31,948 nt of DNA from a virus. Made by a program: the position numbers and the translations under genes. Below are positions 21,795 to 29,990 of the stretch, piece by piece (position 1 is the stretch's first letter; the number at the start of each line of letters is the position of its first letter). The notes beneath the pieces were generated by a model. It was not told the DNA's origin. It saw only the letters and a program-made list of their open reading frames with translations, and ran no database searches. The stretch spans positions 1 to 31,948 of IMG/VR virus record IMGVR_UViG_3300036652_000180. One strand, 5' to 3'.

Positions 21795-22913
21795 ATGGGC
21801 CGCCCTGTCGCGGGCACGCCGCACCTGAGAACGTCCGAGCGCAAGGATTTCAAGCGGTGCGTGGCCCGCTGGGACTGGCGCTGGCGCAAGGGGCTCGTGC
21901 CCAAGTACCCGCGCCCGGACGCGCGGTGGTTCGGCACCGGGATTCACCTGGCGCTGCAACACCGCTACAGCCTGCCCGGCACCGAGCGCGGCTACAACGT
22001 GCTCGGCGTCTGGCGTGACTACTGCAACGACGAGGCCGCCGGGGTCTGGGTGACCGATGAAGAGGACGACCAGCACCCGAAGTGGGTGGACGCCCGCGAG
22101 CTAGGCGAGATCATGCTCGGCGGCTACCTGGACGAGTACGGGCTCGACCCGACGTGGCACGTGCTCTCGGCCGAACAAAGGTTCGAGTTCCCGGTCCCCT
22201 ACCCCAAGCGCGAAGGCACGATGGTCCTCTACAACGGGACGTTTGACTTCGTGGGCCGCGATCTTGAGACGGACGGCTCGCTGTGGCTGTGGGACCACAA
22301 GACCGCGAAGCAGATCACGCTCGACCACCTGCCGCTTGACGATCAAGCTGGCAGCTATTGGGCCGTGGCCTCGAAGGTGCTGTCCGATCAGGGCATCATC
22401 CCGCGCGGCGAGAAGCTCGACGGCATCCTCTACAACTTCCTCCGCAAGGGGAAGCCGGACCCGCGCCCGCGCAACGCCGCCGGGCAGTACACGAATCAGC
22501 CCACCAAGGAGCACTTTCTCAAGTCGCTCACCGAGGCGGGGTGCATCGTCCACGGCAAGATGACCAAGGATCGGCTGATCGAGGAAGCCGAGAAGTGGGG
22601 AGTGACGGTGCTCGGCGAAGTATCCGAGCGGCAGCCTCCGGCGCTCTTCCACCGCGAGCCGGTGTACCGCACTGCGCCCGAGCAGCGCACACAGATCCGC
22701 AAGATCCAGGCCGAGCATTTGCATATGGACGCAGTGCGACGTAGGCTCTTACCGATCATCAAAACACCGACCCCCGACTGTCGATGGGACTGCGACTATT
22801 TCCAGATGTGTGAGTTGCAGGAATCCGGCGACGACTGGCAGGCATTCCGGGACGGCTCATTCAAGAAGTCCGATCCCTACGCTGACCACCGCGAGTCCGC
22901 AGACGCGGACTGA
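21795..22913 (+). CDS. Cas4/RecB-like PD-(D/E)XK nuclease with probable Fe-S cluster (372 aa)
   Basis: This would be an exonuclease that resects DNA ends for recombination. The nuclease core is visible as NGTFDFVGR with Asp151, followed by LWLWDHKTAKQ with Asp167 and Lys169, the standard D...DxK layout. An upstream AEQRFEF helix could bear the first acidic residue. Four Cys can bind a 4Fe-4S cluster: Cys22 near the N-terminus and Cys329, Cys333, Cys339 at the C-terminal end (C-x3-C-x5-C), as in Cas4 and AddB. The start is 1 base after the preceding stop. It lies beside the helicase and a RecA-like ATPase. Not a CRISPR gene here, since no array or cas partner is present. Confidence 0.85.
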   Translation: MGRPVAGTPHLRTSERKDFKRCVARWDWRWRKGLVPKYPRPDARWFGTGIHLALQHRYSLPGTERGYNVLGVWRDYCNDEAAGVWVTDEEDDQHPKWVDARELGEIMLGGYLDEYGLDPTWHVLSAEQRFEFPVPYPKREGTMVLYNGTFDFVGRDLETDGSLWLWDHKTAKQITLDHLPLDDQAGSYWAVASKVLSDQGIIPRGEKLDGILYNFLRKGKPDPRPRNAAGQYTNQPTKEHFLKSLTEAGCIVHGKMTKDRLIEEAEKWGVTVLGEVSERQPPALFHREPVYRTAPEQRTQIRKIQAEHLHMDAVRRRLLPIIKTPTPDCRWDCDYFQMCELQESGDDWQAFRDGSFKKSDPYADHRESADAD

Positions 22914-22938
22914 GCACACACCCACCAAGGAGAAAGAA

Positions 22939-23499
22939 ATGCAGAACGACCTGCAAGAGAAGTCCGAAGAGGCTTGCGCCCGAATGAACGAGATGGTGCA
23001 GGAGTTGTTCGGCGGCCGGGAACCCGGTGAGGACGGCGACGGCGACGGTTGGTTCGTCGCCGCGATCCACACGCCCGACATGCCGTCCGGCGGCGTGATG
23101 TCGTTCGCGTCGCTGCCCTACGCCGAGGCCATCGGAGCGGCAACGATGCTCGCGATGGTGTTCACCCGGAAGCACGAGGAACGGCAGATGTCATTTGTCG
23201 TGCGCGGCTTCAGTGACGTGGACGCCCGGCGTCTGTCGATGGTGGAGGCGTACAGCCGCCACTACGAGGCGGGCACCAAGGTCGCCAACGTGATCGAGTT
23301 GGTCGCGCAGTTCGACGCCGCCGAGTTCGACACTCGCGACGAGATCCGCGCCCAGATCGAGGCGCTGCTCGAAGAGATCCAAGCGGACGCCGACGCCGAC
23401 CTCGAAGCCAAGCTCACGGCATCCGCCGCTGAGCACGAGGTCGAGATCGGGCTCGCGATGTCCGACGCTGCGAATTGGGGGCACAACCCGAATGAGTGA
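22939..23499 (+). CDS. hypothetical acidic helical protein (186 aa)
   Basis: ATG at 22939 follows AAGGAG (22927-22932). The longer frame that opens upstream lies inside the nuclease gene and is rejected. The N-terminal 80 residues contain a small beta segment (GWFVAAIHTPDMPSG) and FASLPYAEAIGAATMLAMVF. The rest is long helices, first YSRHYEAGTKVANVIELVAQF and then a very acidic coil (EEIQADADADLEAKL). No catalytic motif is visible. The stop overlaps the ATPase start. Charge and shape suit a protein that binds DNA-handling partners rather than DNA itself. The function is unknown. Confidence 0.72.
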   Translation: MQNDLQEKSEEACARMNEMVQELFGGREPGEDGDGDGWFVAAIHTPDMPSGGVMSFASLPYAEAIGAATMLAMVFTRKHEERQMSFVVRGFSDVDARRLSMVEAYSRHYEAGTKVANVIELVAQFDAAEFDTRDEIRAQIEALLEEIQADADADLEAKLTASAAEHEVEIGLAMSDAANWGHNPNE

Positions 23500-24328
23500 C
23501 GAGACCGAGGACGCGCCCAAGGCGCGCAAGCCCAACTCGGACGACGTGACAGGGGAGCAGGCAACCGACCTGCCCCCGGTCACCGACCTGGACGAGTTCA
23601 CCGAGTACCTCTGCATGTTGGCGTACTCGGACCCGTTCGTCGGCAAGACCTGTCTCGCCGGGAGCGGTGGCGAGAAAATGCTCATCATCGCTACCGAAGA
23701 GGGAACCTTTACGGCACGCCGGATGGGCTCGAAGGCCAAGACCGTCCGGGTTCGCTCGTACAAGCAGATCGGCGCGGTTGTGAACCAACTGCGCCGGACT
23801 GGCGCGTACCAGGGCTTTGCGCCCGAGTGGGTGGCCGTGGACACGCTCGGCGGGATGCAAGAGCTGATCCGTACCGGCGTGCTGCTCGACCCGCCGAACA
23901 AGAAGCCGCGCAACATCGACCAGCCCGAGCTTCAGGACTACGGCGTGATGATGTCCCGCTACCAGCGGCTCATCAAGGCGTTCAAGGACGACGTGCCGTG
24001 CCACGTGCTCTTCCTCGCCCACGCTCAGCACATCGAGGACGAGGACGGCAACCCGCTCATCATGCCGGACATTCAAGGGAAGTGGGGGACCAACGACAAG
24101 AGCACGGCCGCCCGCTGGACCATGAGCAAGGTTCACGCCTACGGCGCGCTCCGCGTGGTCAAGCCCAGCAAGGCGGAAGATTCGGTGCGGCGCTGGCAGT
24201 TTGCCTCGGCAGGGCCATACCGAGGGAAGGACCGTTACGGGGTGCTCTCTCCGTACGTGGACAACCCCAACCTGAAGGAAATCGCGGCGCGAATCATCGC
24301 GTCGAACACCACCACCAAGGAAGGCTGA
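23492..24328 (+). CDS. Sak4/RecA-like AAA_24 ATPase (278 aa)
   Basis: The protein would help single-strand annealing or strand exchange in phage recombination. The first 40 residues are acidic and disordered. The Walker A is S-D-P-F-V-G-K-T at residues 46-53: the GKT is intact but the first, usually invariant, Gly is Ser. The Walker B region is EWVAVDTLG with Asp117, and HVLFLAHAQH follows as a sensor-like strand. This order and length (278) fit the Sak4-like AAA_24 family of actinophages. It overlaps the acidic gene before it and is 1 base from the SSB-like gene after it, a usual pairing. The altered Walker A should be checked before assuming ATPase activity. Confidence 0.85.
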   Translation: MSDETEDAPKARKPNSDDVTGEQATDLPPVTDLDEFTEYLCMLAYSDPFVGKTCLAGSGGEKMLIIATEEGTFTARRMGSKAKTVRVRSYKQIGAVVNQLRRTGAYQGFAPEWVAVDTLGGMQELIRTGVLLDPPNKKPRNIDQPELQDYGVMMSRYQRLIKAFKDDVPCHVLFLAHAQHIEDEDGNPLIMPDIQGKWGTNDKSTAARWTMSKVHAYGALRVVKPSKAEDSVRRWQFASAGPYRGKDRYGVLSPYVDNPNLKEIAARIIASNTTTKEG

Positions 24329-24329
24329 A

Positions 24330-24890
24330 ATGCCCAAAGCCAACGTCCGACTCGGCGAGTTCGCCGACATCGAGCCCGCCGCTGGGTTCACCGATTACAC
24401 CGGCCCGGTGCCTCCGGCCGGGCTCTACCACTGCACGCTGAAGTGGATGAAGCTCACCAAGAATGGGTCCGGCGACCCGATGTTCAAGGTGATCTTCGAG
24501 GTCTCCGAGCCGAAGGGCAGCGAGAAGGCGAAGTACAACGGCTACGCCATCTGGCACAACGCCAACATCACCCGCGTCGGTGCGCCCTACCTGAACGCGA
24601 TGCTGGACGCGCTCGGGCTCGGACGCTCGGACGACATCATCCTCTCGGACGACGGAGGCAAGGAAGAGCGCGTGGTCAAGATCGGCCGCAAGAAGGTGGA
24701 CGGGCTGACCGTGCTCGTGAACACCAAGCGGAAAGAGTGGCCCGAGGATTCCGGCGACTGGACGCTGGCCGCCCGCGCGTTCGCGAGCACCGGCAACACG
24801 GTATCGGTGGAGAAGGACGCCGAGCCCGACAGCGAGCCGGACGCCGAGCCGGACGCATGGGATGTGCCGGACGACGGCGACTCGTTCTGA
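24330..24890 (+). CDS. single-strand-binding-like protein, DUF669-like (186 aa)
   Basis: ATG at 24330 lies 1 base after the ATPase stop. The core (residues 20-155) is beta-rich with GLYHCTLKWMKLTKNGSGDPM, FKVIFEVSEPKGS, YAIWHNANITRVGAPYLNAML and a later DGLTVLVNTKRKEW, consistent with an OB-like DNA-binding fold. The last 30 residues are a very acidic PDSEPDAEPDAWDVPDDG stretch ending in DSF. The C-terminal acidic tip with Phe is the feature of SSB and T7 gp2.5 proteins. Phages often place a DUF669-type protein after a Sak4-like ATPase. The call rests on this tail and the setting rather than on a proven motif. Confidence 0.78.
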   Translation: MPKANVRLGEFADIEPAAGFTDYTGPVPPAGLYHCTLKWMKLTKNGSGDPMFKVIFEVSEPKGSEKAKYNGYAIWHNANITRVGAPYLNAMLDALGLGRSDDIILSDDGGKEERVVKIGRKKVDGLTVLVNTKRKEWPEDSGDWTLAARAFASTGNTVSVEKDAEPDSEPDAEPDAWDVPDDGDSF

Positions 24891-24906
24891 GTCCTGCTGA
24901 TCCGCG

Positions 24907-24952
24907 CCCGGCGGGGGCTGACCACACCGACCCCGCCGGGCTTTCCCTCTCT
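24907..24952 (+). terminator. intrinsic terminator after the SSB-like gene
   Basis: A perfect 10-base stem (24907-24916 against 24931-24940) surrounds a 14-base loop and is followed by CTTTCCCTCTCTT. It lies between the SSB-like gene and the DNA polymerase gene, so the polymerase block may be partly separate in expression. Confidence 0.8.
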
Positions 24953-24962
24953 TGGAGTCAAG

Positions 24963-26825
24963 TTGCCACTCATCACCGCTGAGATCGACGGCGAAGCCGT
25001 CAAGGTCTTTGCACTCCCACCCTCTGACCCGGAACGCCGCGCCCACTTCGGCGGTCGCTGGCGGCAGTTCTGCGAGTCGGAAACGATCTTCGGCCTGGAC
25101 GTAGAGACCACGGCCATTGACGAGGACCTCGGTGCCTGGCACCCGGACGCGAAGCTGCGCGCCGTGCAGTTCGGCACCGCCACGCAGGCGTGGATGCTCG
25201 ACCCCACTGACCCGTTCTGGCGTCGGCGCATCGTCGGGCTCTTGAATGACCCGTGTAAACGCTTTGTCAGCCACACGAATTACGACGTGCTGTGGATCTT
25301 GCGCGAGTTCGGGATCGACCTCGGGGTGGACGACCGCTCGCTCGACACGTTCCCGATGGCCGCGCTGCTGCGCCCCGGCGAGACCAACGCGAAGGACCTC
25401 AAGACCCTCTCGACCATCTTCATCGACTGGCAGCTCGTGGCCGCCGAGAAGGAGATGCACGCCCGGTTCTACGAGCTGGCCCCCAAAGAGGCGCGCAAGG
25501 GCACCACGACCAAGAACGGGCTGAAACCCGGCAAGGCGCTGAAGGCGTGGGGCTTCACGAACATCCCCCTGGACGACCCCTCATTCAGCCGCTACGGCGG
25601 TTTCGACGCCATCTACGTACGTCGGCTGCTCGACATCCTGAACGCCCGTCTCCGTGCGGCTGGGATGGCGCGGTTGGGCCGCCGCGAGCAGCGCATAGAG
25701 CGGTTGATGACCGCCGTGCAGGTGCGCGGCCACAAGCTCGACGCCGAGTACACGCTCGAACGGCTGAACGAGATCAACGCGACGTTCGAGGCGGCCGACA
25801 ACTACGTCCAGCGCGTCTGCGACTGCAAGAGCGGCTCGCCCAAGGTCGGGCTCTGGCTCGAAGGCAACGGCGTCAGCTTCGTGGAGCGCACGCCGACCGG
25901 CCGACCGAAGCTGGCGAGCGAGCAGCTTGAGTACCTCGTGGAGCTGTACGAGCCCGGCACGCCCGCTGGCGACGTGCTGGCGGCGCTGCTGACGCTCTCG
26001 ACGCACAAGAACATGCGCTCGAACCTGGCGCAGTGCTACCGCGCCCAAGACCGCAACGGCTTCGTCCACCCGCGCATCCTCACGCAGCAGGCATACACCG
26101 GCCGCATGTCGATGAGGAACCCGCCGATGCAGACTTTCAAGAAGGGTCCGCTCAGGGGGTGCTTTGTCGTAAGCGCGCCCGGCAACGTGTTCGTCGGCGC
26201 TGACTACGAGGGGCAGGAGATCCGCATAGCGGCGGCGTTCAGCGACGACCCGCTGCTCTGGCAGATCGTCCTCGAAGGGCTGAGTCAGCACGTGCTCACG
26301 GCCGAGCGGATCTTCCCCGACTTCGCTGGCAAGGAAGAGTCGCCGGACCAGTACAAGGCCGCGAAGATCCTGGACTTCGCCCAGCAGTACATGGCCGGGC
26401 CTAAGAAGATCGCCGCTCAGCTCGGCAAGCCGTACGCCGAGGGCAAGGCGCTGTGGGCCGCGTGGCGCAAGACCTACGCCGGTCTGGTCCGGTGGAGCGA
26501 GCACGTCGCCCGGTTCGACTCGATCACGAACCCGTGGGGCCGCCTGATCCCGCAAAACCCGTTCAAGCCGTACGCAAACGGCAACTATGCGATTCAGTCC
26601 TCCGGCCGCGACGCTCTCGGCGACGCGCTGGTCAACCTGGACGCTCGCGGCTACGGTCGCAACATCTGGCTCCCGGTCCACGACGAGATCATCCTCGAAG
26701 TGCCCGAGAGCGACGCCGAGCACGCCTGCCGCGTCCTCGAAGAGTGCATGTACACCAAGATCGGCGATATGGAACTCACCGCAAAGGCCGAGATCATCGG
26801 CACCCGTTGGAGTGGAGAAAAGTGA
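24963..26825 (+). CDS. family A DNA polymerase with 3'-5' exonuclease (620 aa)
   Basis: This is the main replicative polymerase. The TTG start at 24963 has GGAG at 24954-24957. Exonuclease motifs are present: GLDVETT (Asp46, Glu48), SHTNYD, and Y-G-G-F-D. Polymerase motif A is D-Y-E-G-Q-E-I-R from Asp414, motif B reads K-I-L-D-F-A-Q-Q-Y at 468-476, and motif C is H-D-E at 573-575. The 5' nuclease domain of cellular Pol I is absent, as in phage enzymes. In motif B the usual N-F-G and the Arg four residues before the Lys are changed (D-F-A, and Tyr464). It is the first gene after a terminator and overlaps the next gene by 4 bases. Confidence 0.93.
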   Translation: MPLITAEIDGEAVKVFALPPSDPERRAHFGGRWRQFCESETIFGLDVETTAIDEDLGAWHPDAKLRAVQFGTATQAWMLDPTDPFWRRRIVGLLNDPCKRFVSHTNYDVLWILREFGIDLGVDDRSLDTFPMAALLRPGETNAKDLKTLSTIFIDWQLVAAEKEMHARFYELAPKEARKGTTTKNGLKPGKALKAWGFTNIPLDDPSFSRYGGFDAIYVRRLLDILNARLRAAGMARLGRREQRIERLMTAVQVRGHKLDAEYTLERLNEINATFEAADNYVQRVCDCKSGSPKVGLWLEGNGVSFVERTPTGRPKLASEQLEYLVELYEPGTPAGDVLAALLTLSTHKNMRSNLAQCYRAQDRNGFVHPRILTQQAYTGRMSMRNPPMQTFKKGPLRGCFVVSAPGNVFVGADYEGQEIRIAAAFSDDPLLWQIVLEGLSQHVLTAERIFPDFAGKEESPDQYKAAKILDFAQQYMAGPKKIAAQLGKPYAEGKALWAAWRKTYAGLVRWSEHVARFDSITNPWGRLIPQNPFKPYANGNYAIQSSGRDALGDALVNLDARGYGRNIWLPVHDEIILEVPESDAEHACRVLEECMYTKIGDMELTAKAEIIGTRWSGEK

Positions 26826-27463
26826 GCAAGAAAAAGATCGAACCCCCTTTGCCGCCGTCGAGCGCCCAGCTCGTTTGGTTCGACCCCGGCAGCACGACCG
26901 GCATCTTCATCGTCAACGTCGAGCCCGCGTGGCTGGCCGGGGAGGGACGCGCGAACCTGGCCGGTCTGCGCGACGCGATCCTGACGTTCGACCACATTCA
27001 GGTCGGCCGGTTGGAGCGCGCCGCCGAAGGGCTGTGCGAGATCCCAGAGGCCACGCTTGAGGCCGCCGACTCGCACGGCATCAAGGTCCACGACCTGCAA
27101 GAGCTGAGGTCCGTGCTGGCCGGTCTCGACGTGCTCGCCCGGCACCCGTTCGCGGCGTGGGGATACGAGGACTTCCGCGTGCGGCAAATCTCGCAATCGG
27201 ACGACTTCCTGTCCTCCCCGCGCGTCGGCAGCTCGCTCCGTGACGCCATGCTGCTCGGCAACCCGCCGCGCCCGCCGTTCCGGCAAGATCCCTCGGATAT
27301 GCTGGCACTCCCGGACGAAAGGATGCAGGCGCTCCGTCTGTACCGGCGAGGGATGCCACACGCCACCGACGCGGCCCGGCATGGCGCGCTCTTCCTGCGC
27401 CGCGCCCGGCAGGACGCCGACCTGCGAGCCGAGGCGTGGCCGCATCTCTTCGGAGGCCGGTGA
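26822..27463 (+). CDS. RuvC-like Holliday-junction resolvase (213 aa)
   Basis: This would cut branched DNA before packaging or during recombination. GTG at 26822 overlaps the polymerase stop (GTGA). The RNase H-like acidic centre is visible in three places: F-D-P-G-S-T-T-G with Asp21, G-Y-E-D-F-R with Glu116 and Asp117, and T-D-A-A-R-H with Asp183. These match the RuvC-like proteins of actinophages (DPG.TTG, .ED, D..RH). A helical middle and a basic C-terminus (RLYRRG, RRARQD) complete it. The start of the next gene shares its stop. It is smaller than some resolvases but all key residues are present. Confidence 0.85.
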   Translation: MSKKKIEPPLPPSSAQLVWFDPGSTTGIFIVNVEPAWLAGEGRANLAGLRDAILTFDHIQVGRLERAAEGLCEIPEATLEAADSHGIKVHDLQELRSVLAGLDVLARHPFAAWGYEDFRVRQISQSDDFLSSPRVGSSLRDAMLLGNPPRPPFRQDPSDMLALPDERMQALRLYRRGMPHATDAARHGALFLRRARQDADLRAEAWPHLFGGR

Positions 27464-27642
27464 TGGTTGCGATCCCGGTTCGGCGCTCGTGCTCGTGCGG
27501 GCTCACTCTGCGCCCGCGACCCGAGCCATTGACGCGCGGCGTCAATGTGCTCTATTGCCCGCACTGCGACACACCTTGCAAGGTCTCGAAGGCCACGTGC
27601 GAGCTGTGCAAGAAATCACTGAGGACGGTTCACGATGGCTGA
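27463..27642 (+). CDS. small zinc-ribbon protein (59 aa)
   Basis: ATG at 27463 overlaps the previous stop. The protein has seven Cys, with CSCG near residue 9, CPHC and PC around 32-38, and CELC at about 46-49. This is the spacing of a zinc ribbon or double knuckle that binds nucleic acid or protein. It is fitted tightly between the resolvase and primase-helicase genes, overlapping the latter by 8 bases. The setting suggests a factor of the replisome, perhaps linked to the primase, but no partner can be read from the sequence. Which Cys pair bind metal is inferred. Confidence 0.75.
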   Translation: MVAIPVRRSCSCGLTLRPRPEPLTRGVNVLYCPHCDTPCKVSKATCELCKKSLRTVHDG

Positions 27643-29983
27643 CGCGCCCGAGAACACACAGCTCTGGTATTTGCAGGGTCTCCTGCGCCAGAACGGCTGC
27701 AAGTACGGCCAAGGGGACGATTGGCAGTGCCCGGCGCACGATGACGACAATGCTTCCCTCGGCGTCAGCCAAGGCGAGAAAGGCGTCGTGCTGCACTGTG
27801 CCGCCGGTTGCCACCCGACCGAGGTCCTGGCCGCGCTCGGAACCACCTGGCCGATTGTGTTCGCCTACGAGCCCGGCGACCCGGCGTTCAAGGAGACGCC
27901 CGACGACGCGGGGCAGGCTCGATCCGGGCAGAAGTCGCTCGAAGATCAGGCCAAGGCGCACGGCGGCGTCGTCAAGCGCACGGCGTACGAGTACCGCACG
28001 CCGGAGGGCGACCTGGCGCGCAAGGTGATCCGGTTCGACTTCGGCGACGGCACCAAGACCATCCGGCAGAAGATCCATGACAAGCGCCCGGTGCTCTTCC
28101 GCTACGAGCTGCTTCGCAAGGGCATCGACGCGGGCCTGCCGGTGTACGTGGTCGAGGGTGAGAAGAGCGTGGACCGGCTGAACGCGGTCGCTGGCAAGGG
28201 TGAGCAGCGGCGCGCTGTGGTCACCTGCTCGCCCGGCGGCTCGCAAGGCTGGACGGACGGCCACGGCGCGCTGCTGGCCGGTGCCTCGAAGGTGGTCGTG
28301 ATCGCCGACTATGACGAGGCAGGGTTCAAGTACGCCCGCGACGTTCGTGACTCGCTGCTCGGCCTGCTGCCCACTACGGCGGTCTCGGTTGTGCGCTCGG
28401 CGACGGGAAACCCCGGCGATGACATCTGCGAGCACCTGGACGCCAAGTTCAAGATCCGCGAGCTGGTCCCGGTGGACCTGGACGCCGAGCTGGCGGTTGA
28501 CAAGGTTGACGACGTGCCCGACGACGAGATCGGGCTTCGCTTGCCCGACGTGATCCCGGTCGAGCGTGACCCGGACGCTGAGCCGCCCGCTATGGGGCTC
28601 GCGTGGCCGTCCTCGAATCAGCCCTCGGATGTCGCCGAGAAGCTGGCCGCCAACATCACGTGGGCCGGTCACTGCCGCATCCGCAACTGGCGCGACCAGT
28701 GGCTCTATTGGATACCCGAGGTCGGCTCGTACGTGATCTTGGAAGAGAAGCAAATGCGCGGCCAACTGCGCGAGATCCTCAAGGACAAGCGGACCAAGAA
28801 CGCCGAAGGCGAACTCGTGCCGTGGAACCCGACCAGCTCCAAGCTGAAGGGGGTCATGGACATGCTCGACGGGCTCGATGACGTGTTCGTGCCCGCCGAC
28901 TACTCGCCCGGCTACCGCTTCAGCGGCGAGGATGACGACGACCGGCTCTATCTGCAACGGCAGGTGATCGACCTCAAGACCTACGAGACTCTGCCGCCGT
29001 CGCCGGACTACTTCGTGCTGTCGGCTCTGCCGTGGACCTATGACCCGGCGGCGTCCTGCGCCCGCTGGGAGCAGTTCCTCATCGAGGCGTTCGACGGCGA
29101 CGCGGAATCGGTCGCGCTGCTGCAAGAGTGGTTCGGCTACGTGCTGACCAGCGACACGTCGCACCAGAAGTTCCTCTCGCTCTACGGCCCTCCTGGCAGC
29201 GGCAAGTCCACCATCGCTCGTGTGCTGCGCGGCTTGCTCGGCAAGCACGCGGTCGAGTCGGTGACGATTGAGTCGCTCGGCTCTCCGTTCGGCATGGCGC
29301 AGATGGCCCGCGCCCGGCTCTGCATGATGAGCGATGTCTCGTGGACAATGCGCGAGATGGACACCGTGGTCCAGACGCTCAAGGGGGTGACCGGCGAGGA
29401 CGAGTTGCGGATCGAGGACAAGTACGAGAAGGCGTATTCGGCCTACGTGTCGGCCCGGCTGATGTTGGTCTCGAACGAGCGCCCGTTCCTGCGCGATCCG
29501 TCCGGCGCGGTCATGCGGCGGTTGATGGTCCTAGAGACATCGGCCACGGTGCCCTCTGAACGGCGTTCTGCGGGGCTCTACGGCGAGTTGGTAGGTGAGA
29601 TGCCCGGAATCCTGAATTGGGCTCTCAGCGGCTTGCGTAGGCTGCGCGAACGGGGTGCGTTCACGGTGCCTAGCTCGACCGCTGGCGAACTGGAAGAGAT
29701 CGCCCGTGCAACTACCGAGCTGGGGACGTTCATCGAAGAGCGGTGCGAGCTGGGGGCCGACCTGCACGTGTCGGCGGCCGAGTTCGGTGACGCCTACCGG
29801 GCATGGCGCGAGGCGCAAGCTATCCAATTCCAGCCCAACAACCCCCAAATCGGACGAGAGCTGCGGTCGCTGCATCGCTCGATCACGGGCAAGGTGATGG
29901 GGAGCGCCCGCAAGGGGACACAGGAGCGCCACTACATCGGCATCACTCTCCGTGAGCGGAATCTGTCGATTGGGGGTCGGTGA
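27635..29983 (+). CDS. primase-helicase with zinc-binding, Toprim and SF3 domains (782 aa)
   Basis: This would unwind DNA and lay down primers. A CHC2-type zinc element is seen as C-P-A-H at residues 32-35 and H-C-A-A-G-C-H at 54-60. A Toprim domain follows with V-E-G-E-K (Glu174) and A-D-Y-D (Asp225, Asp227). The linker is acidic. The C-terminal half is a D5/SF3-type helicase with Walker A G-P-P-G-S-G-K-S-T at 518-526, and LMLVSNERPFL as the sensor region. The end is helical (winged-helix-like). GAGGA precedes the start. Such all-in-one proteins are common in actinophages. It is the last gene before the repeat-rich region that may hold the origin. Confidence 0.92.
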   Translation: MADAPENTQLWYLQGLLRQNGCKYGQGDDWQCPAHDDDNASLGVSQGEKGVVLHCAAGCHPTEVLAALGTTWPIVFAYEPGDPAFKETPDDAGQARSGQKSLEDQAKAHGGVVKRTAYEYRTPEGDLARKVIRFDFGDGTKTIRQKIHDKRPVLFRYELLRKGIDAGLPVYVVEGEKSVDRLNAVAGKGEQRRAVVTCSPGGSQGWTDGHGALLAGASKVVVIADYDEAGFKYARDVRDSLLGLLPTTAVSVVRSATGNPGDDICEHLDAKFKIRELVPVDLDAELAVDKVDDVPDDEIGLRLPDVIPVERDPDAEPPAMGLAWPSSNQPSDVAEKLAANITWAGHCRIRNWRDQWLYWIPEVGSYVILEEKQMRGQLREILKDKRTKNAEGELVPWNPTSSKLKGVMDMLDGLDDVFVPADYSPGYRFSGEDDDDRLYLQRQVIDLKTYETLPPSPDYFVLSALPWTYDPAASCARWEQFLIEAFDGDAESVALLQEWFGYVLTSDTSHQKFLSLYGPPGSGKSTIARVLRGLLGKHAVESVTIESLGSPFGMAQMARARLCMMSDVSWTMREMDTVVQTLKGVTGEDELRIEDKYEKAYSAYVSARLMLVSNERPFLRDPSGAVMRRLMVLETSATVPSERRSAGLYGELVGEMPGILNWALSGLRRLRERGAFTVPSSTAGELEEIARATTELGTFIEERCELGADLHVSAAEFGDAYRAWREAQAIQFQPNNPQIGRELRSLHRSITGKVMGSARKGTQERHYIGITLRERNLSIGGR

Positions 29984-29990
29984 CCATGTG

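Noticed and set aside
21795-22913. A CRISPR-associated Cas4 gene
   Set aside because: The fold is similar, but no repeat-spacer array or other cas gene is present, and the recombination neighbours fit a phage nuclease better.
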